DNA of 64,000 nucleotides from JAAXIE01 sp965204245 (GCA_965204245.1 CBDBED010000009.1:124001-188000); one strand, 5' to 3'. Positions 16,288 to 26,296 are shown, counted from the first letter of the stretch. Numbers and translations are program-made. The notes: generated by a model from the sequence alone, not told the origin.

Positions 16288-17214
16288 CTATCCCTTGAGG
16301 TGCTTTTCGAAGAAGGCGTTTATGACGTTGGCGTGGACGTGCTGGTTGGCGTCGTGGCCGTGGCCGTCGTAGGCGTAGAGGCGCTTGTCTTGGGATGTGA
16401 TGCGGTTGAACATGGCATAGCCGGTTTCCGGAGGGCAGACGTTGTCCTGCAGACCGACGCTGACGATTATGGGACAGGTTATCTTGTCGGCGAAATTGAT
16501 GCAGTCGAAGTAGGCGAGGGTATCCTCCACGGCACCTGCGTGCTCGGGGTGGACGCGCAGGTAGTCGGTGATTTCCTGGTAGGGATAGGTGTGGGTCAGT
16601 TCGATGGAGTCCATGAAGCCACAGAGGTACGGGGCGCCGGAGGAGGCGGCGGCGATTTCGGGGCGCATGGCGGCGGTGAGGACTGAGAGCCCGCCACCCT
16701 GGGAATGGCCGTCAACGCCGATGCGCTGGGAGTCCACCTCGTCGCGTTCCAAGAGGAAGTCGACGATGCGCCATACGTCCACGTAGAAGCCGCGGTAGGA
16801 GTAGGTGTTGCGGTCCATGATGTTGTGGGTGAGGAGGTTGGGATAGCCGGGGTTGAACTGGCTGCGGCTGCCCACCTTGCCACGGGGGGCTGCGGAGAAG
16901 GCGGCGTAGCCGCGCTTGGCCACTGCCTTGGGTATGCGGGGGTCCATGAGATAGCCGGGGACCTGGATTATGGCTGGCAGAGGTGCGGAGCGCTCCCGTG
17001 GCAGGCAGTACCAGCCGAATATGCGCACGTGGTCGAGGCTGGTGTAGTGGACGTTGTAGACCTCCACTTCGTCAGTGGAGCGGAGGGGATCAAGCTCCAC
17101 CATCGGGTCCAACGGGATGAGGGCGGCTTGGGCCAGCACCTCTTCCCAGAACTGGTCGAAGTCGGCGGGCTTGGTTACCGTAGTCTGGAATTGATTGGCG
17201 GGTGTTCGGGGCAT
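16288..17214 (-). CDS. Acetyl xylan esterase / cephalosporin-C deacetylase family alpha/beta hydrolase
   Basis: The 308-residue enzyme has the full triad of the AXE1 family: the nucleophile in VDGHSQGGGLS, Asp in VGLQDNVCPP and His in YDGHGHDANQH. FDQFWEEVL near the start and RGFYVDVWRIVDFLLER are also characteristic. The family removes acetyl groups from sugars or small esters in the cytoplasm. The ATG at 17214 has AGGA upstream; a GTG two codons earlier is possible. Its paralogue at 15075-15989 is catalytically dead. Confidence 0.88.
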   Translation of the reverse strand: MPRTPANQFQTTVTKPADFDQFWEEVLAQAALIPLDPMVELDPLRSTDEVEVYNVHYTSLDHVRIFGWYCLPRERSAPLPAIIQVPGYLMDPRIPKAVAKRGYAAFSAAPRGKVGSRSQFNPGYPNLLTHNIMDRNTYSYRGFYVDVWRIVDFLLERDEVDSQRIGVDGHSQGGGLSVLTAAMRPEIAAASSGAPYLCGFMDSIELTHTYPYQEITDYLRVHPEHAGAVEDTLAYFDCINFADKITCPIIVSVGLQDNVCPPETGYAMFNRITSQDKRLYAYDGHGHDANQHVHANVINAFFEKHLKG

Positions 17215-17252
17215 AATCACGTCCTATTTGCTGGTGGGGATGCCACGCCTAG

Positions 17253-19842
17253 CTACTTGGCGAGCCACTGGGCTATTTCGTCGCGATTGCGCTCCAGCCA
17301 GCGGATGTTCAGATCGATACGCTCCAAGGACTGCTGTATGGTACGGCTGGCTGACGGGGTGGGATTGTCCTGGAAGAACCTGTCCACGTCCTCACGGGCC
17401 TCGGCAGTGACCAAGCCACCGGTGAGTCCTACCAGACGCATGATGGCGAAGCCCCCAGAGCCGTAGCGCCGGTCGAACTCGACCCAGTTGTCTTTCACGA
17501 AGTCCCAAGCCATCCGGGTGCCGTTGTTCCGGTTGCCTGCCACGCCCAGCACCATGGCCACAGTGTCCTGAATCCGCACGTCGGGGGATAGGGAGAGGTC
17601 GAGGGTGCGTTGCAGCAGGTCCGAGGCTGAGAAACGGGTGAGGGACTGGAGGAGACGCACCTTCTCTTCCTGCAGAGACGTTTCCTGGGCTAGGCGGTGC
17701 ATGGCGTCGAAGGTGTTGGCGTCGCCAGCTTGGGCGGCTAGGGCATAGACGGCGCCCTTGAGGTCGGGGGAAAGGAAAGCTGGGTCTTCGAGGTAGCGGG
17801 TGAAGCGCTGCTGGGCTTCGGAGATGGTGTCTTCGTCTCCGGCGGCACCGAAGGCACCGAGTGCGGTGGCACGCAAAAGGACCTGCAGGTGCCCCTCGCC
17901 AGCTTTGGGTTCCCAGCCGACTTTGGCTGCGATGGGCTGCAGCAAGTGGCGACCCATGGCTTGGTACTGGGGCAGGAAGGGCTCTTGTGCGATGAGCATT
18001 TCGACTTGGCGCAGGTTGCCGATGAGGTCGGCCCAGACGCTGTAGGCGTCCTCGTTGCGGTAGGCTTGGGCCAGTTGAAGGAACTGGGTGGCGGGTATCA
18101 GGCCGGAGCGGGCCAAGGCGTAGGCGTCGCCCTGCAGGCCGAGGCGGTCGGTGGCGGCGAGTTCGCCCGATTCGATGGCAGGGGATAAAGCGCTGCCATT
18201 CGTCATCGTCATATTGCACGCGGTAGAAGCCAGTGTGACCGGGGTTGACCTTGATCCAGCGGGATCCGGCACTGGCGGGGACAGGCTGGGCCATGGGGAG
18301 GGCGCGTTCGCGGTCGCCCATGACCACGGAGAGGCAGGGTCGGTTCCGGGGGTGGCGACGCCTACGGGTATCTCCCATAAGGCCTCGTCTTCCCGGAGAC
18401 CAGTGTACAGGAACCGCTGCTGTCGCAGGCGCACTTGGGACTGGTCGCCGCGTTGAACCTCGGCACGCAACACCGGGTAGCCGGGCTGCTGTATCCAACT
18501 GTCCATCATGCGGATGACGGGCTGCTGGGACTCGTCTTCCATGGCCTGCCATAGGTCGGCGCCACGGGCGTTGCCGTATCGGTGGGCGTCGAGGTACCTG
18601 TAGAGGCCGGCTTGGAACTGGTCAGGGCCCGATGAACTGTTCCAGCATCCGCAGGACGGAGGCGCCTTTGCTGTAGCTGATGGCGTCGAATAGCTGGCCG
18701 ATCTGGGCCGGGTCGTTGACCTCCTGCTCGATGGGGTGGGTGTTCTCGAGGCCGTCAAGGGAGAGGCCGGAGTTGAGGTCGTCGACGATGAACTGGGTCC
18801 ACATGCTCCATTCGGGGAAGAGGTGGTCCACTGCCTTGGTGCCCATCCATGATGCGAAGCTCTCGTTGAGCCACAGGTCGTTCCACCATTCCATGGTTAC
18901 GAGGTCTCCGAACCACATGTGGGCCATCTCGTGGGCCACGACCTCGGCGATGCGCTGTCGGGTAGCGGGGGAGGAGTTGGCGGGGTCGTACAGCAGGGCC
19001 GTCTCGCGATAGGTAACGGCACCCCAGTTTTCCATGGCCCCGGCTGCGAAGTCGGGTATGGCGAGGTGGTCGAGTTTTTCGAGGGGATAGGGAATGCCGA
19101 AGTAGTCGTTGTAGTAGTCGAGGAGGCGGATAGCGGTGTCGAGGGCGAAGCGTCCCTGTTCCACCTTGCCGGGAGTGGTGAGGACGCGTATCAGGGTACC
19201 GTCCCTGATTGCGTCCCTTCGATGGACTCCAACTCACCTACTACGAAGGCGAGGAGGTAGGTGGACATGGGCGGCGTTTCGCCAAACTGGACGCGCTTGA
19301 GACCGTTTCCTTCGGGAGTCTCGCTTACGATGGGGGTGTTGGAAACGGTGCTCAGTTCCTGGGGGACGATGAGGGTGCATTCAAAGGTGGCCTTGACGGC
19401 GGGTTCGTCCCAGCAGGGGAAGGCGCGGCGGGCATCAGTGGCCTCGAACTGGGTCGTGGCCATGAGCTTGGGCTCGCCGTCAGGGCTCTGGTAGGTGGCG
19501 CGATAGAAGCCGAAGAGCTGCTCGTTGAGTATACCGGTGAATTGCAGGGACAGGGTGGCTTGGCCTTCGGGGATGGCGTGGTGGAATGTGAAGGTGACGG
19601 ATTCGGCATCCTTGTCGTATTTGATGTTGGTGGCGGAGGCCGTCACACCCTCTGCGGAGACGGTAGCGGACTGGACGTCAATGTCCAAGGCGTTCATGGT
19701 GATGCGGGAGGTTGGGGCGGAGATTTCGAGGTCCACCTGTTCTTCACCTCGGAAGGTGAAGGTCTCCAAATCGGGTTGAAGGGTAAGCCGATATTTGCGG
19801 GGCAGGACCTCTTGAGCTAGAGACAGGAAAGGTGGTGGTCAT
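17253..19842 (-). pseudogene. M1 family zinc aminopeptidase, multiply frameshifted
   Basis: Pieces in three frames assemble in order into a full-length M1 aminopeptidase. They are RKYRLTLQPDLETF at the N-terminus, ATDARRAFPCWDEP, the substrate motif GAMENWG, and the zinc site HEMAHMWFGDLVTMEWW with the downstream NESFASW glutamate. The ERAP1-like C-terminal helical domain follows, to a stop at 17253. Frame changes are needed near 19815, 19210, 18625 and 18350, and again near 18190. The intended start is probably ATG at 19842. All motifs are conserved, so decay is recent or the indels are sequence errors. Confidence 0.88.
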
Positions 19843-19875
19843 GTATCGCTACTCCGTGTGGAGGATAGTTTGGGA

Positions 19876-20733
19876 CTACTGGACTCCGAAGAACTGGGCG
19901 AACTGACTGCGCAGCGGCTGCATCGCCCTCGTATTTCAGGTTACCGTCGGCTAGCGCGGCTTGCAGTGTTGGCCCTGCCGTATAGAGACCAAGGCAAGAG
20001 TTTCGGGCAGAGCATTGGAAGGTCACATCGGGAGGAGTCTTGGCCGGGCAGTTCCCCACGTGACAATCGTCACCTTCTACCACGATGTCAGTGTATTCCA
20101 AGTCGGCACTGCCCACATCAAAACGGAAGCGCAGAGGCCGTTCCAGCTTGGGGCCGAAGCGTGAAGCCCCAGCGCAGGGCTACGGTGGGGACCCAAGTCC
20201 ATGAAAGTGGGCAGGGTGTCGGTCTGAGAGGTGAGCTTCAGGTTCCAAGGCGGAGCGGATGTCGTGGCTGTGCATTGCCAATTCGCTGATGCGCAGGTCG
20301 ATGAATCGTCGAACAGGGAAGAAGGAGGCGGGATGGTAGCAGGTAGTCTCCCACTGGGCACCGGAGACTTCTCCGAAGAGCTGGTTCAGGCGGCCATTGC
20401 GCTCGCGAAACTGAGGGAAGTACGTCCATCGCCCAAGGACTCACGAAGGGCGATGGAGCCGCGGGCTATGCCGTCGTTGCTCTGCACGGGATCACCCTTG
20501 CCGGGTTCTGGCCTGCCCGCAGACTGGGCGAGGAGTCGCCCTGCCAGGCCGCGGGTCACAGAGTCGTGGTAGAAGTCGGCGCCTCCTGCGAGGTGAGCAA
20601 CCACATCGCGGACTTCCCAGCGGTCGCAGGCACTGGGGCGCGTCCAAGCATCGGAAGGGAGGGCAGCGAGATACTGGGCTAGGCGGTCTCCCTCAGCTTG
20701 GACTACTTCCAGACGACGCTCGACTGATTCCAT
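19876..20733 (-). pseudogene. Mycothiol-dependent maleylpyruvate-isomerase-like protein, frameshifted
   Basis: From an ATG at 20733 with GGAG upstream, the first frame gives MESVERRLEVVQAEGDRLA and VRDVVAHLAGGADFYHD, the DinB-like helical bundle with its metal His. A shift near 20430 continues as WETTCYHPASFFPVRRFIDL and ELAMHSHDIRSAL. Further shifts lead through PLRFRFDVGSADLEYTD to a C-terminal domain ending FAQFFGVQ at 19876. At least four frameshifts prevent translation. The family uses mycothiol or related thiols; what this one acted on is unclear. Confidence 0.8.
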
Positions 20734-21629
20734 GATTCTTCTCCAAAGAAACGCACAGTTTCATCCACTACGCAACATCGGGATTCAGTCTTTAATCGGC
20801 CCGACGCCACAGATGAGGTGCTTCCTCAATCGGACCCTGATGAGCTTGCTTTGCGGACGTATGTGGGGTTGCGCATCTAGGAGAGCCGTTCTAGCATGAC
20901 GGCGCATATCGAATCGCCAATTGCAACTAGGTCCCTGCCGTATTCGGCCTATGATGATCTCCATTGATGCGAAAGTTCCGTGTTCCTCCATATCGGCCCA
21001 GAAAAGCTTCAGCAATCTTCTGCACTGGCGCCCAGAGCAGTTGCGCAGACCGGGTCTCCATTGCCTAACCACAGCGTGATCATATTGAGTCGTCGTTCTT
21101 GGACTAGGTTTGGTCTTCTTACTTTCCCCTATGATGTTCCTTACTGAGAGATGACCCATAGCCTGAGCTATGTGCATCGCTGCAGGACCATTGCAACCGT
21201 ATCGTCGACCCGTCCTGGTATTTCAGGCGTAGTCCCGACCAATCCTGAAAGCCATTTTGTCGTAAGCGAAAGCCACTCCGATCCAGTACTGCTTGTAGAC
21301 CATGCCCTTCTTTCTTTCGCTAGCTGTTCACCCAGATGCGAACAATTCCGGTGACTCCCACAGCGTTGGGCCCGAAGTGAGACCATTCATACTGGCAAGA
21401 CCATGTCGTCGTGGCTGCTCAAAGTGTTGGAAGTATACGTAGTCGGTCAAATATACCAGGGTTTCCACCAGCACTTGGTGGCTGGAAGAGTCTTTGCCAG
21501 CCCTCGCCAAGACGTTGGTGGACTACGCTTGATCGGCAGTCTGTGCATAATATCGGCAGCCCGTCAAACGCTTCCGAGTATGGGCTAGAGCCCCTGTCAG
21601 ATCATCTATACGAGGAAGAGCGTTCTGAT
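20734..21629. other. No supported gene; probably decayed sequence
   Basis: The longest frame (minus, 20785-21177, 130 codons) starts at an ATG without a ribosome binding site and has an Arg/Cys-rich composition unlike the neighbours. Other frames are short and overlapping. With frameshifted genes on both sides, this stretch may be another degraded gene, but I cannot name it. Confidence 0.4.
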
Positions 21630-21905
21630 TCACTGCCCTAGGCCTCCGCCTATGGCGGGAAGAAAGTGGATTTCGCTATTCTCCTGCACCTTCTCCAAGA
21701 GGCCCATGTAGGAGGTCTCGCCGTCGACGACCACGGCCATATTGGGGGCAATGCCATTCGTCGTCACAAAGGAAATGGATGATGCCCGGATACGTGTTCT
21801 CCAAGCTGTCTAATCACTTGACGGACAGTCATAGCCCACGGCTTGTACTCGTTGCTGACCCCCGGTCAGACCCTGAAGCTGTCGCGGAATCCAGACTTCA
21901 GCCAC
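21630..21905 (-). pseudogene. MoaD/ThiS-like sulfur carrier protein, frameshifted
   Basis: Three shifts are needed to read the protein: VAEVWIPRQLQGLTGGQQRV from a GTG at 21905, then MTVRQVIRQ, LENTYPGIIHFLCDDE, and NGIAPNMAVVVDGETSYMGL ending EIHFLPAIGGGLGQ. The beta-grasp order and the GG near the end match molybdopterin-synthase small subunits or ThiS-like carriers. In the functional family the chain ends exactly at GG; here three residues (LGQ, after IGGG) follow. It lies next to a molybdenum enzyme gene and could have served its cofactor. Confidence 0.72.
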
Positions 21906-21923
21906 GGAGATGCTCCGCACCCA

Positions 21924-21955
21924 ACACCCTCTCCCCGCGAGCGAGGAGAGGGTGT
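21924..21955. terminator. 11-bp hairpin between MoaD remnant and Mo-hydroxylase gene
   Basis: ACACCCTCTCC pairs exactly with GGAGAGGGTGT around a 10-base GC-rich loop. It starts 13 bases after the stop of the minus-strand gene ending at 21968. No U-run follows. Confidence 0.55.
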
Positions 21956-21967
21956 ACGGACCTCAGA

Positions 21968-24292
21968 CTAGGCTGAGCCGTTGGCACCCACGGCGGCCTG
22001 CACCTTGCCGGGAGACATGGGCAGCTCGTTGAGGCGGGAGCCGATGGCTTGGTAGATGGCGTTGGAGATGGCGGCCATGGGCGGGCATATGCTGACTTCG
22101 CCGACACCACGCACACCGAAGGGATGGTTGGGGTTGGCGACTTCCACGATGACGGTGTCGATCATGGGCAGGTCGAGCGAGGTGGGCATGCGGTAGTCGA
22201 GGAAGCTGGCGTTCATCATCCTGCCTTGGTCGTTGAAGAAGTACTCCTCGTTCAATGCCCAGCCGATGCCCTGGACGACGCCACCCTGAATCTGGCCTTC
22301 GACATAGGTGGGGTGGATGGCCTTGCCCACATCCTGCACGGCAGTGCAGCGGAGGATGTAGACCTTGCCGGTGTCGGGGTCGACTTCCACGTCGACGATG
22401 ACGGTGCAGAAGGCGTTGCCGGGGCCGGGCGGGTTGACGTTGCCGCGGCCGATGACGGGACCGCCAGTTCCAACCAGCCTTGGGGCAATCTCCTTGAAGG
22501 TCATGCGCAGCGCGGGGTCGGAGGTGTGGGACAACACGCCGTCGTTGTACTCGACTTCAGACTCTTCCACTTCCCAGATGCGGGCAGCGCGCGTAATCAA
22601 CTGGCGCTTCACATCCTGGGCTGCCTCGTAGCAGGACCAGCCAGTCTTGAAGGTGGTGCTGCTGCCACCGGTCACCGAGGTGAAACCGATGGAGTCTGTG
22701 TCCGCGACCTGAGGGTGTACATCCTCGGCGGGGATGCCGAGGACCTCGGCCAACTGCATCGAGACCGTGGTGCGGGTGCCGCCGATGTCGGGCGAGCCCT
22801 CGATGAGGCCCACGGTACCGTCGGCATTGACGATGGCAACGGCAGCGGAGGGTCCGCTGGCGTTGAACCAGAAACCGGAGGCCACGCCCCGGCCGCGGTT
22901 AGGGCCTTCCAACGGGGTCTTGTAGTGGTGGTGGTCCAAGGCCGCCTCGATGATTTCCACGTTGCCTATGCGACCGAACACCGGGCCGGTTACCTGCCTC
23001 GTGCCTTCCTTGGAGGCGTTAATCAGGCGGAACTCCAGCGGGTCCACGTTCAGCTTCTCGCATAGCAGGTCGACGGTGGTCTCCATGGCGAAGGCCGCTG
23101 CGGGAGAGCCGGGAGCGCGGTAGGCTGCCGACTTGGGCTTGTTCACCACCACGTCGTAGCCTTCCAGATAGCCGTTAGGGATGTCGTAGGGGGCCAGCAT
23201 GCAGCGTATCCCGGCAGACATTGGGGAGCCGGGAAATGCGCCTGCTTCGTAAACCAAAGTGGAGGAAACGGCTGTAATCTTGCCGTCCTTGGTGCCGCCC
23301 AGCTTTACCTTGATGTGGGTGCCGGAAGTGGGGCCAGTGCCCTCGAAGACCTCGGTGCGGTTCATGGTCAGCTTGACGGGGTTGCCTCCCGCCTTACGGG
23401 AGAGCACGGCACACACGGGCTCCAGATAGACGAGGGTCTTGCCGCCGAAACCGCCGCCGATTTCCATGGGTATGGCAGTGACTTGGGATACGGGCAGGCC
23501 AAGTATGGTGGCCGTCTGGTCACGGACTGCGAAGTGGCCTTGGCTGCTGGACCATACGGTAATGTGGCCGTCGGGGTGCCACTGGGCTGTAGCAGCATGG
23601 GGCTCGATGTAGCCTTGGTGCACGGCGGCGGTGTGGGTCTCATGCTCTACTACGGCGTCGGCTTGCTTGAAGGCCTCATCGGGGTCGCCCAAGGTGAATT
23701 CGATGTGGCTGGCCACGTTGGTGAGGCCCCCGTCTTCCTCGTCGCCACGGAAGGCGCCAGCGCGGATGGTGGGGTTGGTCAGAGTGGCAAGCTGGTCGTG
23801 GAGGATGGGTGCGCCAGACTTCATCGCCTCCCTGCCATCCATCACGGGAGGCAGCACTTCGTACTGCACCTCAATGGCGTTCATACCCTCTTCCGCCGCC
23901 TCAGGGGAAGTGGCAGCCACCGCGGCCACTGCCTGTCCGGCATAGAGCACCTTGTCGTGGGCCAAGCAGTTGTTGCTGAGGAACTTGAAGTTGACCATGG
24001 CCCCTTCGCCCAAGTCGGCCATGGAACCAGCGAACTGGGGCAGGTCGGTGGACGTTGCCACCGCCCTGACACCGGGCACAGCCTCGGCCTTGGAGGTGTC
24101 GATGGAGATGATGCGGGCGTGGGCATGGGGACTGCGCAACACCCTGCCATGCAGCAGGCCGGGGGGATGCACATCGGCACTGTAATGGGCCAGACCGGTT
24201 ACCTTGTCCCGTGCATCGTGGCGGGTTGGCCTGGTTCCCACCACTTTGAATTCCTGTTGGGAAAGAATAATGCTGGGCGCGTAGTCCACCAT
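21968..24292 (-). CDS. Xanthine dehydrogenase/aldehyde oxidase family molybdopterin-binding subunit
   Basis: The 774-residue large subunit has the hammerhead a/b domain (HYSADVHPPGLLHGRVLRSP) and the Mo-cofactor loops GGGFGGKTLVYLEP, YRAPGSPAAAFAMET and GGSSTTFKTG. The catalytic glutamate lies in GVGEVSICPP. The family hydroxylates heterocycles, aldehydes or, in CoxL relatives, CO; the CoxL active-site loop is not evident. The [2Fe-2S] small and FAD medium subunits that normally complete the enzyme are absent nearby, so partners must be elsewhere. The ATG at 24292 has GGAGG 8 bases upstream. Confidence 0.92.
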   Translation of the reverse strand: MVDYAPSIILSQQEFKVVGTRPTRHDARDKVTGLAHYSADVHPPGLLHGRVLRSPHAHARIISIDTSKAEAVPGVRAVATSTDLPQFAGSMADLGEGAMVNFKFLSNNCLAHDKVLYAGQAVAAVAATSPEAAEEGMNAIEVQYEVLPPVMDGREAMKSGAPILHDQLATLTNPTIRAGAFRGDEEDGGLTNVASHIEFTLGDPDEAFKQADAVVEHETHTAAVHQGYIEPHAATAQWHPDGHITVWSSSQGHFAVRDQTATILGLPVSQVTAIPMEIGGGFGGKTLVYLEPVCAVLSRKAGGNPVKLTMNRTEVFEGTGPTSGTHIKVKLGGTKDGKITAVSSTLVYEAGAFPGSPMSAGIRCMLAPYDIPNGYLEGYDVVVNKPKSAAYRAPGSPAAAFAMETTVDLLCEKLNVDPLEFRLINASKEGTRQVTGPVFGRIGNVEIIEAALDHHHYKTPLEGPNRGRGVASGFWFNASGPSAAVAIVNADGTVGLIEGSPDIGGTRTTVSMQLAEVLGIPAEDVHPQVADTDSIGFTSVTGGSSTTFKTGWSCYEAAQDVKRQLITRAARIWEVEESEVEYNDGVLSHTSDPALRMTFKEIAPRLVGTGGPVIGRGNVNPPGPGNAFCTVIVDVEVDPDTGKVYILRCTAVQDVGKAIHPTYVEGQIQGGVVQGIGWALNEEYFFNDQGRMMNASFLDYRMPTSLDLPMIDTVIVEVANPNHPFGVRGVGEVSICPPMAAISNAIYQAIGSRLNELPMSPGKVQAAVGANGSA

Positions 24293-24411
24293 CTTCCGAC
24301 CTCCGTTTGATGATGTCGACCCTGCCAAAACCCATCTCGCGTGAGACGGGCGGCTGGGCTGGATTTTCCTGCCTAGGGTATCACAAAAGGGCTGATATGT
24401 AAGCTAGGCGC

Positions 24412-25524
24412 CTATCGGATTCGTCCCCGGCCAGCCACTTCCCATACCTCGTTCAGCTTGCCCTGGCGGAGGGCGAAGAGGTGGGAGTGGAGGTGGACCG
24501 TGGTGTCATTATGTCCGGGCACCAACTCCACTTTGTCGCCCGGCCTCAGTTGCTGACTGTCACTGTCGGTGAGGTTCACGCTGAGGTGCTCGTCGGAGAC
24601 GCTGCGGACCTGCACGCCGGGCATGCCCACGACCTCGGGGGGCCATTGGTCCGTGGAGAGCCCTTTCATACCACAGTCGAGCACGGCGCGATCGGGAGAG
24701 GTGCGGCTGACCACGGTGGTAAGGATGGTGCCGGCTACTTGGAAGTCGTCCATGACACGGCGATAGGCGGCATCCATGAAGACGTAGGAGCCAGCCTGCA
24801 CTTCGGTGATGCCGGGAAAGTCGCCGGTGATGTTGTACGTGCCGGTGCCGCCGGAACTGACGATGTCGCAGGACATGCCCTCGCGCCGTATGGAGTCGGC
24901 AGTGCCGATTACCTGCCCCATAGCCTGACGTGCACGCAGCGTCCGGTCCTCGCGGTCTGCCACTGCTTGGAGGTGTCCTTCGTACCCGCAGATTCCTCGA
25001 AGCTCAAGGCTGGGGGCATTGGACACGGCACGCGCCAACTGTATTGCAGGCTCGCCGGGGTCAACTCCGCAGCGGTTCTGACCGCAGTTCACGTCCACCA
25101 GAACCCCGAGAGTTGTGCTCGCTGCTACCGCGGCCTCGGACAAGTCGGCCACGTTCCCAGCGTCGTCCACAGTCACCAAGAGATTGGTGCGCTGGGCTAG
25201 GGCGATAAGGCGCGCGATTTTCGCCCGGCCAAGCACCTCGTAGGTGATGAGGATGTCTTTCACACCGCCGTCTGCCATGGCTTCGGCCTCGCCCAGTTTC
25301 TGGCAACAGACTCCGACGGCCCCAGCTGCTATCTGCTTGAGGGCGATGGTGGGGCATTTGTGGTGCTTCATGTGGGGACGCAGCCCGGCAGGCTTGTCCC
25401 GGAAGTAGGCCGCCATCTTGTCGATGTTGGACTCCATGATCTCGGTGTCTACGAGAAACACAGGGGTGTCCAATTCTTCCTTGGGAGTGCCGGGTGTGAT
25501 GGTGCTTAACTGCCCTTCCAACAT
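24412..25524 (-). CDS. D-threonine aldolase / D-serine-deaminase-like PLP enzyme
   Basis: The 370-residue protein has the alanine-racemase-type barrel: LDTPVFLVDTEIMESNI at the start and the PLP lysine in LRPHMKHHKCP. The phosphate loop region is VDVNCGQNRCGVDPG with later SSGGTGTYN. A C-terminal metal-binding tail, PGHNDTTVHLHSH, is typical of D-threonine aldolase and eukaryotic-type D-serine dehydratase. The reaction is probably cleavage or deamination of a D-hydroxy amino acid. It is divergent from ridA, 136 bases away. Confidence 0.87.
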   Translation of the reverse strand: MLEGQLSTITPGTPKEELDTPVFLVDTEIMESNIDKMAAYFRDKPAGLRPHMKHHKCPTIALKQIAAGAVGVCCQKLGEAEAMADGGVKDILITYEVLGRAKIARLIALAQRTNLLVTVDDAGNVADLSEAAVAASTTLGVLVDVNCGQNRCGVDPGEPAIQLARAVSNAPSLELRGICGYEGHLQAVADREDRTLRARQAMGQVIGTADSIRREGMSCDIVSSGGTGTYNITGDFPGITEVQAGSYVFMDAAYRRVMDDFQVAGTILTTVVSRTSPDRAVLDCGMKGLSTDQWPPEVVGMPGVQVRSVSDEHLSVNLTDSDSQQLRPGDKVELVPGHNDTTVHLHSHLFALRQGKLNEVWEVAGRGRIR

Positions 25525-25660
25525 GCGTCACCTCAGGGGGCTTGGCTGGCCGCATGATATGGGCCGAGTTATATGGGGTCAAGGCGCGCTAGGTCCGGGT
25601 CAGCTATAATGAGAACGACAGAAGCAAACGGGATATCCACTTATCATCTGGAGGAATGCC

Positions 25661-26074
25661 ATGGCCACAGAGCGACGAACTATCAATCCCGAAGGCGTGC
25701 CTGCTCCCATAGGGGCTTACTCGGCGGTGGTGCAAGCCAACTGTGGCCGTGTCGCCTACCTGGCAGGGCAGGTGGCCTTGGATGCCGACGGTAATCTGGT
25801 TGGCGCCGGTGATGTTGGCGCTCAGACCAAGCAGGTGTTCCATAATCTGGGCAAGGCACTGGAAGGCATCGGCGCCTCCTTCAGCGACGTGCTGGAGTTC
25901 ACCAGCTATCTGGTGGGCCGCGAGTCAGTGCAGCCCTTCATCGCAGCCCGCAGCGAGATATTCCCCAGCCTGTTCCCCAATGGCGACTACCCGGCGAACA
26001 CCCTGCTGGTGATTGACGGGCTGGTGCGCGAGGAGTTGCTGGTGGAGGTGAAGGCAGTGGCGGCGCTTCCGTAG
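25661..26074 (+). CDS. ridA: RidA family enamine/imine deaminase
   Basis: The 137-residue protein carries the YjgF/RidA core: NPEGVPAPIGAYSAVVQANC, VAYLAGQVALDADGN and an end segment with PANTLLVIDGLVREELLVEV. RidA hydrolyses reactive 2-aminoacrylate-type intermediates released by PLP enzymes. The usual active-site Arg lies in the (R/P)xNTxxxV segment; here the residue pattern is YPANTLLV, so the arginine is absent and substrate range may differ. The ATG has GGAGG upstream and a TATAAT at 25605-25610 is a likely -10. The divergent neighbour is a PLP enzyme. Confidence 0.88.
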   Translation: MATERRTINPEGVPAPIGAYSAVVQANCGRVAYLAGQVALDADGNLVGAGDVGAQTKQVFHNLGKALEGIGASFSDVLEFTSYLVGRESVQPFIAARSEIFPSLFPNGDYPANTLLVIDGLVREELLVEVKAVAALP

Positions 26075-26199
26075 ATAACACCACGTCGCTTTCAGTCTCA
26101 GACGAAAGGGCCGTGTCGTGTACGCGGCCAAGATTCGCTTCCTGCGCAATAACGGTACCCCCGGGGCAGTGCGCCACTGGCACTTGCCACTGGCGCGCG

Positions 26200-26229
26200 T
26201 TGACACTGCCCATACCCGCGCCTTAGCGT
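26200..26229 (+). promoter_or_regulatory. Candidate sigma-70 promoter for the TPR gene
   Basis: TTGACA at 26200-26205 is followed after 18 bases by TAGCGT, which keeps the three most important -10 positions. It lies about 70 bases before the ATG at 26297. A partial dyad (GCGCCACTGG ... CCACTGGCGC) just upstream could be a regulator site. Confidence 0.35.
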
Positions 26230-26296
26230 GCATAGTCGTATATACCACCACTGAGGGCCCCACTCTCACTTGCCCATTCTCGTTCGGAGGTAAGAC

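Noticed and set aside
17253..19842. Programmed frameshifting in the M1 aminopeptidase
   Set aside because: Five shifts of different kinds without slippery sites cannot be programmed; decay or sequence errors fit better.
20785..21177. 130-codon frame
   Set aside because: No ribosome binding site or family pattern, and it lies within a decayed zone; left as unsupported.
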